Shown here: one piece after another, positions 1-12,993 of the stretch
Layout: every line of letters starts with the position of its first letter
Numbering within the stretch: position 1 is the first letter of the stretch
Source of the DNA: Tubiluchus corallicola
Taxonomy: Eukaryota; Priapulida; Priapulimorpha; Priapulimorphida; Tubiluchidae
Reading direction: 5' to 3'
DNA: 64,000 bases
Assembly (NCBI GenBank): GCA_030141605.1
Contig: JAQGDQ010000694.1
Span: 47,343 to 111,342 of the forward strand
Translations under genes and position numbers: made by a program
The notes under the pieces: model-generated
Databases searched by the model: none
Told to the model about the DNA's origin: nothing
The model's input: the letters and a program-made list of their open reading frames with translations, nothing else

Positions 1-204
1 CAAACAAGCTCATTCGCCATATGTGCCAGTTCTTAACAAGGCCTTACAAAACGTGTTCTCCTTGCAAAAGCTTTTAAACTGTAAGCGGCAAATGAACAAA
101 CACGTACAATGTATAGAGATGAAAATAAAAAGTGAAATGTCATTAGAGAAGGCGGCTAATGATATAGGAGCGCTAATGAACAGGTAACTAATGAGACCAC
201 CCAC

Positions 205-750
205 TCAAAACAGAACACACACAGGCCTACATGTACAGTTGCTGGCAGATACGACACAGAAACAGTTAGTACAGTATGCATATATGGGCTATCACAATTT
301 ACAACATTAGGGTTTTAAATAACGATTACTGACGCCATTAATTTTTTACATTCAATCTCGCCGTCTGATACACACGACTTAGACGACAACGAATGACAGC
401 AAATGACGTTTTTTTTAAATTCAGTGTAAAGCGATCAATTCAGCCAGCAGCTCTGAAACAGAATACACACAGGCCTACATGTACAGTTGCTGAGCAGATA
501 CGAAACAAAAACTTTTAGTAGAGTACGTATATATGGGCTATCACAATTTATAACATTAGGGTTTTAAATAACGATTACTGACGCCATTAATTTTTTTACA
601 AATAAAAAACAAGTCGAAGTCTTACATTCAATCTCGCCGTCTGATACACACGACTTAAATGACAACAAATGACAGCAAATGACGTTTTTTTTAATTCAGT
701 GTAAAGTGATCAATTTAACTGGATCAGCCAGCAGCTCTGCAACAGAATAC
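205..750. repeat. Two-copy tandem duplication, about 250 bp unit
   Basis: A unit beginning near 205 (acacaggcctacatgtacag) is repeated from about 454, and a third copy starts with cagcagctctgcaacagaat near 731. The copies differ by scattered substitutions, and the second copy carries an extra segment aataaaaaacaagtcgaagt near 600. No coding potential is visible. Confidence 0.8.
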
Positions 751-1013
751 AAAAACAGGAGGTGCAAGAAACTGCCAGACTTGAATCGGCAAGTGGGACA
801 CAACTGAAGCGGTATCTATTTATTTTAAGCATATCAGTTATTGTGATTAATTGCTTCCTTCGGGAAAGAGCTGAAGCCAAGCGGAAGCCACGTAACCACT
901 TCCGATTGTTCTCATTAAATGTTGCACGCAGAGAAGCTCACAATCATTCTCATTAAATGTAGCAGTAACTGACCACAGTTTACATTTAATCACACAACAA
1001 TGACAATAACAAG

Positions 1014-1472
1014 CAGGGTTCCGACTGATTTTTAAAATAAATTTTCCTGACTGTTCCATGACTTTTCCCTGACCAAATATTGATTTTTCATGACCAAGAT
1101 AAGCAGCAATTGTATTACCAATATACATATTCAAACATTTTTGTGTATTGGCATTCCTACGGATATATAATGTGTCGGCACAGTTCCAGTACTGCTAACG
1201 AAATTAAACTATTCACATTAAATAAGCTTTCTTAATCCAATCATTATTTTTGGAACAGAAATCGAAACTGGAAACCTGCCATAGCAAAATTTTCTTCGAA
1301 CGCGAATCGTTGAAAAATATGTTGAGAAATATTCCCTGACTTTTCGTCCCATTTTCATCATTTTCCCCGATTTTTTATCGAATTACCCTTTTCACCGACT
1401 TTTCCATGTCTTTCCAAGATAGCCTGTACTTTCAAGGATTTTCCAGGTTTTTTCCTGACCGTGGGAACCCTG
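1014..1472. mobile_element. hAT-like non-autonomous element (TIR CAGGGTTCC)
   Basis: The left end reads CAGGGTTCC and the right end GGAACCCTG, a perfect 9-bp terminal inverted repeat 459 bp apart. The interior is rich in repeated ttttcc/tgactttt motifs (1040-1090 and 1330-1460). CAGGG ends are typical of hAT elements. The flanks (ataacaag and agtgaata) do not show a clear 8-bp target duplication, so either the insertion is old or the ends are slightly misplaced. Confidence 0.6.
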
Positions 1473-3502
1473 AGTGAATAATTAGTAATGAAACTCTTTA
1501 ACTCTTTATAGGTAGTGCTGCTGAGGTACTGGTATTGGTAAATGCTGGTACTAAGCGACCTACGACCAACAACAATTCTAACTATTTTTAAAATTTCGCT
1601 CCGGAGTTCCTCTGCTACACGATGACTCAAAAGAGGCAAGATACAGTATGTACATATAGGTGTAAAATCGCTAAAAGTTTGACACCAACAAAATTCTCAG
1701 AATCATAGACTCAACGACATATTTGTTATTTGGTTCCTCGTCTAATTGCCATTAAAAATAGCGAAGAAGTTTTGAAACATCCGGTGCAAGCTATAGCGAA
1801 CGACAAACAAGCTACCTATTAACTTTGTAACGGAATATGAGCCGATGGCATCATTTGACATCATAGTGAGAATACAGCAAGTTATAAAACATGTATCCTG
1901 TGTCCCTATAAATAAAGGCTTTGAATTTGCTTTGTACGCGCAGTGTAACATTGCAATAAATGTATAGTCCAAAAAAACGATTTATTACAGTAATCTGCTG
2001 TTCACGTTTACATTCATGCACATACAAACTTGGAAACAATTTTCGATTAGAAAGAACAGTAAGCTCTGCACTAGGATATCATAAATAACGCTTGCATTAT
2101 TACGGTAGTAAATCCAACGCTGTAATCTTTTAATTATATATGACAATATTGATTATTAAACGCGTCCTGCCGTAATTCACAATCACAGCTGCTCCCAGGT
2201 GCCTATTATCGTGCTCGTATATAAATAAAAGATAGAGGCGGTTACGTAAAGTTTGCCAACCATTCTTCTGACAGGGCACAGTAACAACGGAGAGGAAGTG
2301 ACCAGTGGGGAAATTATCCCTGTTGAGCAAGGTGAGGTCATTGCGCCAAAGCAGTGGGCAAGATGACCACTCGCGAAGTAAATACAGTTGCTAAAAACGA
2401 AACGAAGTGTGTTTGGTTAGTTAAAGTAAGCTTGCCCAGAGTAAATAGGCCGTGTATGCTTTGGTCAGCGGGATAGTCTCGCCCCTGCTGAGCCTGAACT
2501 AAGAAAATTGGGCAAACATATCCGAGAAACAACAGCTCATATCGTGCTCAACGGAAACAAGAATTTGATACAGAAAATTACATTCGACTGGTAACATCAT
2601 GATATAGGAAACATAAACACTAGTTCAGGGAACAGCTAGGAAACTACGAACCAGTTGGAAAATATCTGAACCTTATGAACCTTTTCCAAAAACAATTGAA
2701 GTACAGGCAAGTGGCAACTAATACCGAAATCTAAAACTGCAACCCACACAGATACGCATCTCTGGTCTTCAGTAAGTTTATAATTTCGCGGAGATTCTGG
2801 GGGCGTCGCGGGGCCACTCTTAAACACCTCAAAGCCCTAGTAATTTGCATATCGCCTCACAATCAGGGTCACCATAGCGTCAGCTATCAGCAAGATAAGA
2901 AAACTTGTGTGTCTTGAATTGCCGCATTCTAGTAAAACTGACCAGAGGCGGTTCTTCTATGAAACTTCCCAACCTCAAAGCCCCAAATGCCGAGATGGGC
3001 TTCAAAAGTGATGTAACTTTTCCCACGAGTCGTTTATGAAAAATTGTTTCGTGTAGTTACTGTAGTATGCATTGTCATAAGTGTAAGATATACAAGATTA
3101 CTAGAATAGACCTACACTGTGATCCTGGCTATGTAATGTAATGTACGTGTTATGTTAGTTTTGTAATGTCAAATATATAAATAGTGTAAATGTAATGAGT
3201 GAAATTTATGTAATGTAAAGCACGTTTCTGTTAATTGTGTCATGTCAAATGTACATATAGTGTAAAATATGCCATGTAAAAATTAATGTACTTTTGTAAT
3301 ATTGTTTTGTAAAAATATTTCAATATGGTGTTTGTAAATATGTTCATTTATTGTATATAATTAGGCCTTAGTTTTCCACTTTAGTTTTTTTTTTAGTATG
3401 CACTGGACGCATTTGTCTTGAACAGTGTTGTTATCTTAACATTACGCTGAGGCTTACTCAATTTTATTATAATGAGTGAACCATTTTAATGACAAATAAA
3501 GA

Positions 3503-3503
<1 letters not shown>

Positions 3504-3538
<35 letters not shown>
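3504..3538. repeat. (TAA)n microsatellite
   Basis: About eleven TAA units follow acaaataaagaat. The AT-rich tract before it (3120-3500, with repeated tgtaatgt words) followed by a simple-repeat tail looks like the 3' end of a plus-strand retroelement, but no coding part is seen. Confidence 0.8.
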
Positions 3539-3539
<1 letters not shown>

Positions 3540-6500
3540 TTTTATTTTATAGTATCGTTTATAATTTTATATATATTTTACACGTAGTTCGCGCTCAGTA
3601 AATTTAATGAACTTGATCCAACCAAGAACAAACCTAGTCATTTGTGGTCGACTGTTCTCCTTATCTGCCGCTCCTCTATTGTGAAATCAAACACCTATCC
3701 ACACTTGACAGTCAGACTCACTATCTATTTTTAAAATACGCCTACAAATGTCTTTATTCCAAAAAGTTTTTAACTTGTAATTACTTAATCACATGAATTT
3801 AAATTGGATTTAGACTGTGATTAAAGCAGAATGTACTGTTTGCATGGGCCATTCTCCACAGAACGTACAATTTTTGTCCCAGGATAATTTTTTTAAATAA
3901 CAAAGTTTCTGGTGCAATACTGTCTCATGACTGGTAGACACTAAAGAAAGAGACTTATTCCAGTTGTATTTGTTGCCAGAAAAGTGATTTGGACATTTCT
4001 ACTGAAGCTGAAATCAGTTCCTGTGAAAGTTTTTCCTATGTCCCCAGTGCCCATTTTAAACTTTTCCATTAAGTTAGATTTGGCAGAAAGTATCAGTTTA
4101 AAAATTAATTTGCAGTATTTTATTCGAAACAGCACACTAAAAGTGAAAATCCTCTTCCCAAATACTTTCAGAACTAGCAAATATTCGTGTTGCTTAACTT
4201 CATGTGTCTCCGTGTTCATGTGTCATTCCTGTTACTTTGGTGGAAAAGCTGAGGCATGTACCACTGAATTGACTCTATTGTTTTAAATATGACACTGCTT
4301 GGTATTTATAGGTTGTATTGCACACCTCATGTCTGCAACAGTAATGACAAAAGTAACTATTCAGATAACTTTAAAATGGTCATAGTAAATTTTTACTAGT
4401 GTTTTAAGCTCTGTCAGTATCCTTTTTGTATACAAGGGAACCTTATTAATAACAGGGCAGAGTAATTTTAAGAACATCTTTCCAGTCCTTTGGCAGATTT
4501 TTTCACATCTGTTTTGCACGTTCGGTAGAGGATGACCCGCATAATTCATCTATGTTTCTTGTTTTATTGTAGTGCATAATTTTTAAGCCTTCATGGTGTA
4601 ACACACTTTTTTTCTAGTACTGTTTGTAAACCCCTAGACTAGAGCATTTTATGGATTTGAAGCTAATAAAGTATTATTAAATTGTTATTATTATCATTAT
4701 TTACTCCATCATTCCACTGTTCAGAAATGAAAAGTTCCTTCACAAACTTGTACTGTTCACACTTTGGTAAATCGACAGTAATGAGCTCTAAACTGTCGAC
4801 CTTATAAAATAACTATTAGTTAACAATCCGCTGTTTTACCAAGATTAGCAAGCACATTACGTCAAAACACATAAAATATATGTGATTTATATAACCGTCA
4901 AAATTAAATATTCAATATCGATCGATATCGAATGAATGTCCAATTCCATTGATCCATCTATGTTGTGGAATATGTGCTATCCGATAAACCCTCTTGCTTG
5001 AATTAACATTTGACCGGGTCAGGAAATTTAAATTTAAACTTTAAGCAGCTTTAAACTCCTTCCGACAACGTTAAAGTATGCATACAAAAGAAACACTCCC
5101 CACCTGAGGCAATCGCTGTTAAATAACTCTGACCTATTACTAATTTGGCTATAACTAGACGATGATACACATGATAAATGACGTTAACAAACGTGTAACT
5201 TTTAGTATTTGTTAGTCCATTTAGTGAAGTGAGACGGAGTATGTAAACGCTGAGATACCAAGTCTTTCCAGTGTTTCAGTTTTCCAAATTTCAAAATAAA
5301 AGCCTGTGTTTTTGCATGAAATTTCTTTTAAATTTCATGGCTTTCCTTATTGTTAATAACGCAGACCATTCTCGGTCAGTTTTAGTTATTTTACTAATCA
5401 TAAAAATCTCTACAAAGTTCACACCCAGTCACAATGGGAGAGCTAATTTAAAATTCTTCAGGCAAACGTAAAATGGAAATACACGTATTGAAATTTGGCT
5501 GTAATATCATGCAGTTAAAATTAACGTTATACAGCAAACACCAAGCCAAATATAACAATTACATAGTTTCAGCAGAGTTTGTATGCCACAAAGTTAACTG
5601 ATTAGTGATTATGTAAAGATTGCCTAGTAGTTTCCTGTACTATGACAAAGAAAACTGCAACAATTGACGCCGAGTTAATCCACAGCCACTAGTCTACATT
5701 TTAGAAGCGAGCGGTCATGAGTGGTCCTCGACTCGCATTCAAATAAAACAGTTAGTATAATCTAGAGCCGAAGAGAAAGATGCGCGGCTGCTGCAGGCTT
5801 CAGCGCATCACTGTCTGAACGCCTTAATCACCGAAAGGAACACGGTTGTGGCAAAAAAAGGGATAAAAATCACATAATCACGTAAAGTATTTATAGTTTG
5901 CATTTTAAAGTTTTATAGTTTAAACTTTAAAGCTTCAAACAGTGAAACTTTGAAACAGCTCTTGCCCTGACGTCTTGACACTTTTTCGTTATTTAATTTG
6001 CTGTTTGTTACGCGCAATAGTTATTACCTGGGAGGTATAACAAGTACACAATTATTAACTTCTGCGCAGCGGTAATTTGATCGTATATATTCCTCCATAA
6101 ATCAAAATTAATAATTATGAAATGGCGCCAATTCTCAGTCATAATAAATTAGCCTTTTTACGCTCTCGCATAAATCAGCAAAAACGGGTGTCTTAAATTT
6201 AGAATAATTAGAAATTGGAAGTGGTCATTACGCCAAAACAATGAATTGCACAGCAGCTTACCAAAACAAAATTTATATCTTTTTGTAGCCGGGCTATGCT
6301 AACATATGGGTATCACTGTAGACAACACAAAATGGCCATTCAACAAGTCAAATGTTTGGTAAAAGCAATGTCTATCACTTTTCAAACGCCCTCTGTAAAA
6401 AGGCGTGACGGGGCGCTAACTAATGCATGCCCTAATACCAGGGCTGTAGTACTAATTTCTCACGGTGCCGTTTCTCCAAATTGATTTCGCAAATAACCAG

Positions 6501-7765
6501 GAAGCTTTCAACAGAAGCTATTGAAAATCTTTGCACAAGGTGTGGAAATCTGAAGAAAATCCCTAAAAACCTCTAGGCTGTTAGAGATGCCGAACAAATA
6601 GGCCATCGTCGCTGGAAAATGCGGTTTTCTTGTACAGCTGCGGTCATGTGACTAGAAACTGGCACGCACCTTTGCTATCTAATCAACCTGTTTCTGGGCA
6701 AGGATGAGGGCTGAGAGGTGTGTTGAAAAGATGGTTCAGCCAACACATAACAACACTTATAGTATTACTTTATCTGAGGTGCCATGATTAAGAGGTATTA
6801 TTATGCTAACTATACAATGAGAACGAGAAAAAACCCTTCTACAAAAAAAGCTTCGAAATTGAGTAGGGTTTTCACAGAACAATGTTCTAAAACTTCTGTG
6901 GCTACCATTGTGTATAAATGCGCCAACCCTATTCACGCGAGTAGATTTCTGTTAAGTAGTGCCGTCGCGTTTTTAAGTTTGAACATTTTAATTCGCATGC
7001 TGCACGATATTTCAAATATCACCACCCCAAGTTATGTATACTGCAGGTAGCCCCAAGTGCTATGTACACCGTCAAACAATAACAAAATAATTAATGCGCT
7101 GCAAACTATATAAATTTCATACATTAAGCAGATTTTCAAAGTGTCCGCGTTTTGACTTTTAGTATATACTCGGTGCCCACCCACGGTGACCCGCCACAGC
7201 ACCGCCCTCCATCGGAATTTGTTGCCGGCAATCTTTTCTCAATCACTACTCAGGCAAAAGGAGAGTACAATAACAGATCTATGATAATTGCGAAACTATC
7301 ACAATCAACTTCCTTTCACTAATCATGGCTACCAGGCAATTTCTCTACCTTTAAAGATGCACAAGCTTTTACATTGAACACCATGACTCATTGCATTATC
7401 CCAAATAAAATAATAAAGTCGTTCGCTTCATGGGGTAAGGGTCGTTTCAAGTGAAAAAAGAAAAGTGGGGCTAGAGATTATTGTGAACAAACCATTAAAA
7501 GAACGTGTAATGTGTGTAAATTTTTGTTACTAAGCATTAAAATATGTTCGTTATTTTTTATTATGTATGTATGTAGTGTTGGATTATAATTTGTAACCAT
7601 GTCTATTGTATATGATCGTTGTCGTTCAATGTGTCTCATGCGTTGGATTCTAAATTATATAAATATGTGAATAGGTTTAATACGTTGTAAATGCTTTTAG
7701 AAATTTTAAACATATCCCTACAAATAGAGGGAATGTATTCTGTACATAGTTTTAAAAAAGAGAAT

Positions 7766-7788
7766 TATAATAATAATAATAATAATAA
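7766..7788. repeat. (TAA)n microsatellite
   Basis: Seven TAA units end an AT-rich tract (7500-7765). Like the tract at 3504 it may be a retroelement tail; no coding remnant precedes it. Confidence 0.75.
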
Positions 7789-8368
7789 AAGAACAAGAGA
7801 TTCTTAGTTTCTCTTTTTAAACTAGTTTCCACCTGTCATTTCTTAAAATGACTAGGTGTTGTACTAATAATACAATATTAGGCATTAAAATACTTGCAAA
7901 ATAATTTTACAGTGACACACTTCGTAGAAGGAGCAACTACATATAACAAAACCACTCAAAGAAAAGAAACAGTCATCCACAAACTGTTCAAAAGTTTGAA
8001 ATTTCATTTCACATGTTAAAATTTTAAAGTTTTTAAATGCATGTACATTTTGTTTTGCAACAGTCCTGTCATGACGCTCTAGTCTCCATATAAAAAGTAC
8101 TTCAAAAGGACCATTTTTGATTCATACTTGTCTGAATGCTTCCATGTCTCATGCAGTCGCAATATATGGCCTCCAATCAATTATAATGCTATTTTAATAT
8201 AGCTCTATGTAAATTAAACATACACTGTGGTCGTTTCTTCTCCTCTTTCCTTCTTACTATCCCTAATTTTACTATTTTTCCCATTCCATCATTTCTTCTG
8301 ACCCTAACCATCCTTTCATTCTCTCATTTCTGCCACCCTAACAAGCCAAGCTTTCAAGGTGTCATACA

Positions 8369-8680
8369 GCAACTCTTTTATTTGGTTAATTTGACTTCAT
8401 CAACGTTTTTTTACCTATACTGTTTCTTTTTTTCAATAATACTGTATGTTGACGTATTGTATATGTATTACCGGAGTGAAATAAATTGATTGATTGATTG
8501 ATTGATTGATTGATGCAACTCTTTTATTTGGTTAATTTGACTTCATCAACGTTTTTTTACCTATACTGTTTCTTTTTTTCAATAATACTGTATGTTGACG
8601 TATTGCATATGTATTACTGGAGTGAAATAAATTGATTGATTGAGTGATTGATTGATTAATTAATTAATTGATTGATTGAT
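8369..8680 (+). mobile_element. Tandem pair of LINE-like 3' ends with (GATT)n tails
   Basis: A 146-bp unit starting gcaactcttttatttggtta occurs at 8369 and again at 8515. Each copy ends gagtgaaataaattgattga and runs into GATT repeats (8487-8513 and 8633-8680). A conserved 3' segment ending in a tetranucleotide repeat is characteristic of CR1/L2-type non-LTR elements. The pyrimidine-rich stretch 8230-8360 may be further 3'UTR of the same element. No ORF2 is present, so the assignment rests on the tail. Confidence 0.6.
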
Positions 8681-9644
8681 ATAACAAAAGTAAAATGGGT
8701 GAAATACAAATTAATGATGCTACAATAAGCACTGTGGCAATGATGATTGTACTATACTCAGCTAATTATAACCGACATGTGTTACATTTCACACGTGCCC
8801 AAACGGCTGGACATACTCAAGTACGAAACATTTAGCAACTCGTTGGTTTGATCACTTCTCTTCAACACAGCTGTCAAACGCCACACGATTACTTAAAGAC
8901 ATGACATTTGAAGCTGAGGACTTGCGAGTGCCAAGCAGCAACATTGAGCATCTGTATAATGTTCAGTCTATAGCCAGCATAACCTCAAACTGCATACTCC
9001 AATGACTGCACTGACCATTGTAATAAAATAACTGACAAACTGGTGCAGTTTTGCAATGCTGTCACAGTGCCATGACTTAATGAAATCCCCCCTTTTAAAT
9101 ACAGTGTAGGAAGAGATAGAAACTACCTGCCAAAGTTTTACAGTCCATCGAAGGAAACTCCCACATAAGCGATCCAGTGGCATACAGGAAATGCCTGACG
9201 TTATATGTTTATATGTTACTTTTGAAAACTTTACAAATTGCACAAACCTTTCTTGGAATTCTTGCAAACAATCCAGTGGGCGCAATTTTAAAAACCGGAG
9301 TTTTACGTGAATTTTTTGAACCTGCAAGGGCTTTTAGGTTTCGAAGTGATACACAGTAGTGTCATTACTACTGACACACTTTACACATTGATATCAGTTT
9401 AGATAAGATAATTCGCATTCCTTAACTCAGTTTAAATACAATATACATGTAGACATCTATAAATATGCACTATGTAGCTACCTTGTTTTCGATAAGTATC
9501 CGAGCTGATGATATTATTACATTCTAGAATCTAGAGGGCCGCAGACCATGGCAAGTTAGTGTGTAAAATGCCTTAAAGCTGATAAGCCAATTACTAGCGG
9601 GAAAAAAACTGACCAATGGCTCGCCTACCTAAGCTATTTTCATT

Positions 9645-10000
9645 TGTCTTAAAGCAGAACTGGACCCAGTAGGTCAACACAATCTCCTTTTTAAAATATT
9701 GACTATTTTTTTCAAAAATGACTTACGCGAAAGAATCATTACCACACAAACACATTTCACGTTCGCGCGACTAGAATTCCGCTGTTACATGCATTTCGCC
9801 ATTCGTTAGCTAGATGGACACTAGCGACACTTTCGGAAACGCATTGTCATCAATTGTTGGGCTCGCCGGCTGTTAATTAAGTTTTTAATGTATTATTTAA
9901 TTTTAAGAAACGCTTTTGCAGTATTAATTGTGTTAAAATGTACACCTTTTATCGGACTTGAAAATGGGGTAGTATATGAAAAATCATCCTGTCTTCCTTT
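9645..10000 (+). repeat. Dispersed repeat family A, copy 1
   Basis: Closely resembles 35205-35820 and, for its first part, 48088-48175. Shared landmarks are ttcaaaaatgacttacgcga, tgttacatgcattycgccat, ttcggaaacgcattg, gcagtattaattgtgttaaa and tggggtagtatatgaaaaat. No terminal inverted repeats or coding capacity were found, so the class is unknown. Confidence 0.8.
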
Positions 10001-10061
10001 AACGTAAATTTCTTTCAGGAATCTGATTGTCTAGAGTCTTGAATTGACTTCAAGATAAATC

Positions 10062-10149
10062 TACTAAATTATTCCGCAATATTTTATATTTAATCGAGCA
10101 AATCTTACTAAATTATTCCGCAATATTTTTTTATTTAATCGAGCAAATG
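10062..10149. repeat. Two-copy tandem duplication, about 43 bp
   Basis: The words ctaaattattccgcaatatt and tatttaatcgagcaaat occur twice in succession. Confidence 0.85.
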
Positions 10150-11090
10150 CATATCGATAATTATTTATTAGCCTCAAACCCATAAAATGCTCTAGGTTTT
10201 GCAATCACTAATAATATTGGTTCAAAGAAATCAGAGCAATTTGAAAAAACAGGCGGACACACAGAGCTCGCGTGCCGTCTAATCTCCTTCACTCCCCAGA
10301 AATAAACCGTAGTTAAGGGGAGTCTACGGTTTATAAAAATAATACTTGTTATCTTTCACCACTAAAGCTAAGTGACCGAAAACGTTAAGACGCAGCTGCC
10401 GAGGCGAACGTCGTAAGAAAATCGCAACTAATCCTACCCCCTGCCAGACAAGATATGCCAAACTATAAACAAAGAATTGACACATACCGAATCGTACGAC
10501 AAGAACCTTCAAACACCAAGCCAAAAGGCCATCAAGTACAGAAGCATATAGAATTTCATGGCATGCCGTCTCGGCCTGGGTAGGGCCAAACTAGTGTCCT
10601 CGTGTGATATTCTATACCGTCTCGGAGATCTTTGCTAGAGCTCACAAAACTGTTTAGCAGAAATGGCCTCCGACAAAGAGATAATAGCCCGAGATTGAGA
10701 CGTAAATACGGATCAGATCTCGAGCGTAAAATCGTCTTAATGTGAAACCAAGTTAAACAAAACTCGGATTTAGCCAAAACAAACGGGTTAAGAAGTGTGG
10801 CATGGTAATGCTTTTAATCTTTACGGATGTCATCGCTTTTCCGCAAAAAAGAATTAGGGTTTTTAACATGTTTTATTCTTCCCATAAGTTATCTTGTACG
10901 CTCATGGCTTACAGCATTGATAGTCATTACTACTGGTATAATGCACATTTCTTCTACATACTACTGTGCAGTGTTCAGTTCTATAATTTCACTTTAAAAC
11001 TCGATTAGTACCAGTGTGTTTTTCCAAATTAAAAACTTTTTCTAAGCTATATTCGCCGTCAGGCAATAGTCAACGGAATGAGTTTACAAT

Positions 11091-11117
11091 CCCCCCCCCA
11101 CACACACACACACACAA
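11091..11117. repeat. C10 run followed by (CA)n microsatellite
   Basis: A run of about ten C followed by about eight CA units. Confidence 0.85.
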
Positions 11118-11656
11118 TTTAAAAACCTAACCCCGTCACGAACTAATTTCTTGTGTAGAATTGTAAACTTTAGCAAAATAAACAATATGATTAACAAGCT
11201 ACTGCACAGGAAATAATAACATTGTTTAACTTGATAGGATTTTATTGATCATGAACTTTTTTGTATAAATTCACAGTATCAAATATTTTGACTATAATTT
11301 CAGATGAAATGGTGGTTAGCTGTGCCTTCTATAATGTACGCACAGCGCCTAAACAACGACACTATTTAAAAATTCAGGTTCCATCGTAAATATATGGAAC
11401 CCACAAGTCGTGATATAATTGTGCACATGTACCCTAGGTTCTATCAGACCCTAACACGAGTACTTGTTTGAGAAAATCTCTAATAATACGTGCATGCTTG
11501 AATAGTTTATACAGTTACATATGCTGCATTATTTGAACATGACAAGGTCAGCATGAATGGTATTTACTCTACAATAGCTTGTCATATGCGCTTCAAATAT
11601 GTACAGTAGACTAACATAATTTCAACAGAGCCAGTTCCAATAGCGCTAGTAAATAA

Positions 11657-12253
11657 AACGGAGTTGAACCAAATGATAAAAAGGATGCACACTGTCAAAA
11701 TTTGGCAGATTTGAAAAAATCATTATCACCTTACTCAAAACTCACAAAAGTTTTTGAAAATAGGAAGATTTCTTTGGAAACAAAAATTAGAATATTCTCA
11801 GCCTTAGTTGAAACTGTATTTCTGTATAACTCTGAGTTCTGGACATTTAAAGCAAATCATAAAGCTGAAATCGATGCGTTTCAAAGGCGAAATTACATAA
11901 ACATTTTGGGTATTAGATGGCCAAAGAAAATTTCAAACAAAGATCTAAATGAAAAAATAAAAGAAGAACTTTGGACAAGAAAAATAAAAAGACGCCGTTT
12001 AAGATGGATTGGGCACATGCTTAGACTACCTAATGATATTCCAGTGAAGATAGCTCTTCAACAAGCCATAGAACCAGCTAAAAAACCTGCAGGAGGACAA
12101 ATGTTAATATATTTAGATTTTGCACAGAAAGATTTAAACACTTCTGCATTGATCCTTAGAAATAAATGCACTTGGGGCATTGCAGCAAGCAGGGAGTCCT
12201 GGCATAGGGAGGTGAGCAGAATCATGTCCCTGGAAGTAGGATCCACTGGATGA
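11657..12253 (+). mobile_element. Non-LTR retrotransposon, ORF2 C-terminal remnant
   Basis: One open frame of about 199 codons, open from just after a stop at 11654 to the stop at 12251. It carries the typical end of a LINE reverse transcriptase: a thumb-like KIRIFSALVETVFLYNSEFW, then ILGIRWPKKISNKDL, a basic RRRLRWIGHMLRLP box and a closing SWHREV region. The polymerase core with the catalytic YADD motif and the endonuclease are missing, so this is a 5'-truncated dead copy. It ends near a (TA)n tract shared with an opposing element. The clade (RTE- or jockey-like) cannot be fixed from this piece. Confidence 0.85.
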
Positions 12254-12373
12254 TGGATGGAGCAAGTGACAATAAGTTAAGTTTTTAAAGCAATTCTACT
12301 TGCTTGTGAAGTCTAAGAGACCAAACCATAACATGTTACTATACTTGTAACTATACTTGTAACCATAACTTGT

Positions 12374-12411
<38 letters not shown>
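12374..12411. repeat. (TA)n microsatellite between two LINE tails
   Basis: About eighteen TA units lie where the plus-strand LINE (11657-12253) and the minus-strand LINE (12412-12993) meet tail to tail. Confidence 0.9.
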
Positions 12412-12412
<1 letters not shown>

Positions 12413-12993
12413 CTTTATTTACCATTCAAATACATTGATAATCACTGATAAAAACTTTACAGAGATGATCAATCAGTGTTAGTTAACAAAAGCTTACACT
12501 GCTAAAGGCAAATGCGTCAGTGCAATATAAACTACTGTGCAGTAATAGAAAGTAACGACGAATAAAATCAAACATATTTACAGCTATGCACAAAAAAATG
12601 GAAAAAATTGTGATTTAATTAATATGGCCGTGGATATATAAATTCTGAATTAGTGTGCATGTTGTCGTACTGGTGTGACGGTATTTCATATCTGGTTAAT
12701 ATTAGTGACTTTAATTTTGTTTTAAATGCTGATAGGGACTTGATTTGTTTAACCTGTGATGGTAGAAAATTCCAAAGTAGAATTGCTTGCTTGATTACAG
12801 AGTTCATTCCATAGTGGGTATTTGTCGTAATTTGTTTTAGATTGCTTGTTCTGGAATTAACAATAGGATATGGAAAAAAGGTAAAGCTGTTATTCTGGAA
12901 TGGCTTGCTGATGTTGTTAATGTATTTAAATATAAAAAGCAGAGTAAAATATTCTTTGTTTGAGTGCAATGAGAGTGGCGCTCTCATTGCCAA
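12412..12993 (-). mobile_element. Second non-LTR retrotransposon remnant, opposite strand
   Basis: The minus strand encodes about 124 residues with the C-terminal signature of CR1/L2-like ORF2 proteins: a Thr/Asn-rich stretch, then AILLWNFLPSQVKQIKSLSA and FKTKLKSLIL. The 3' side ends taaataaagattat followed by (AT)n, a plausible LINE tail. It has lost the reverse transcriptase core. It is a different element from the neighbour on the plus strand. Confidence 0.75.
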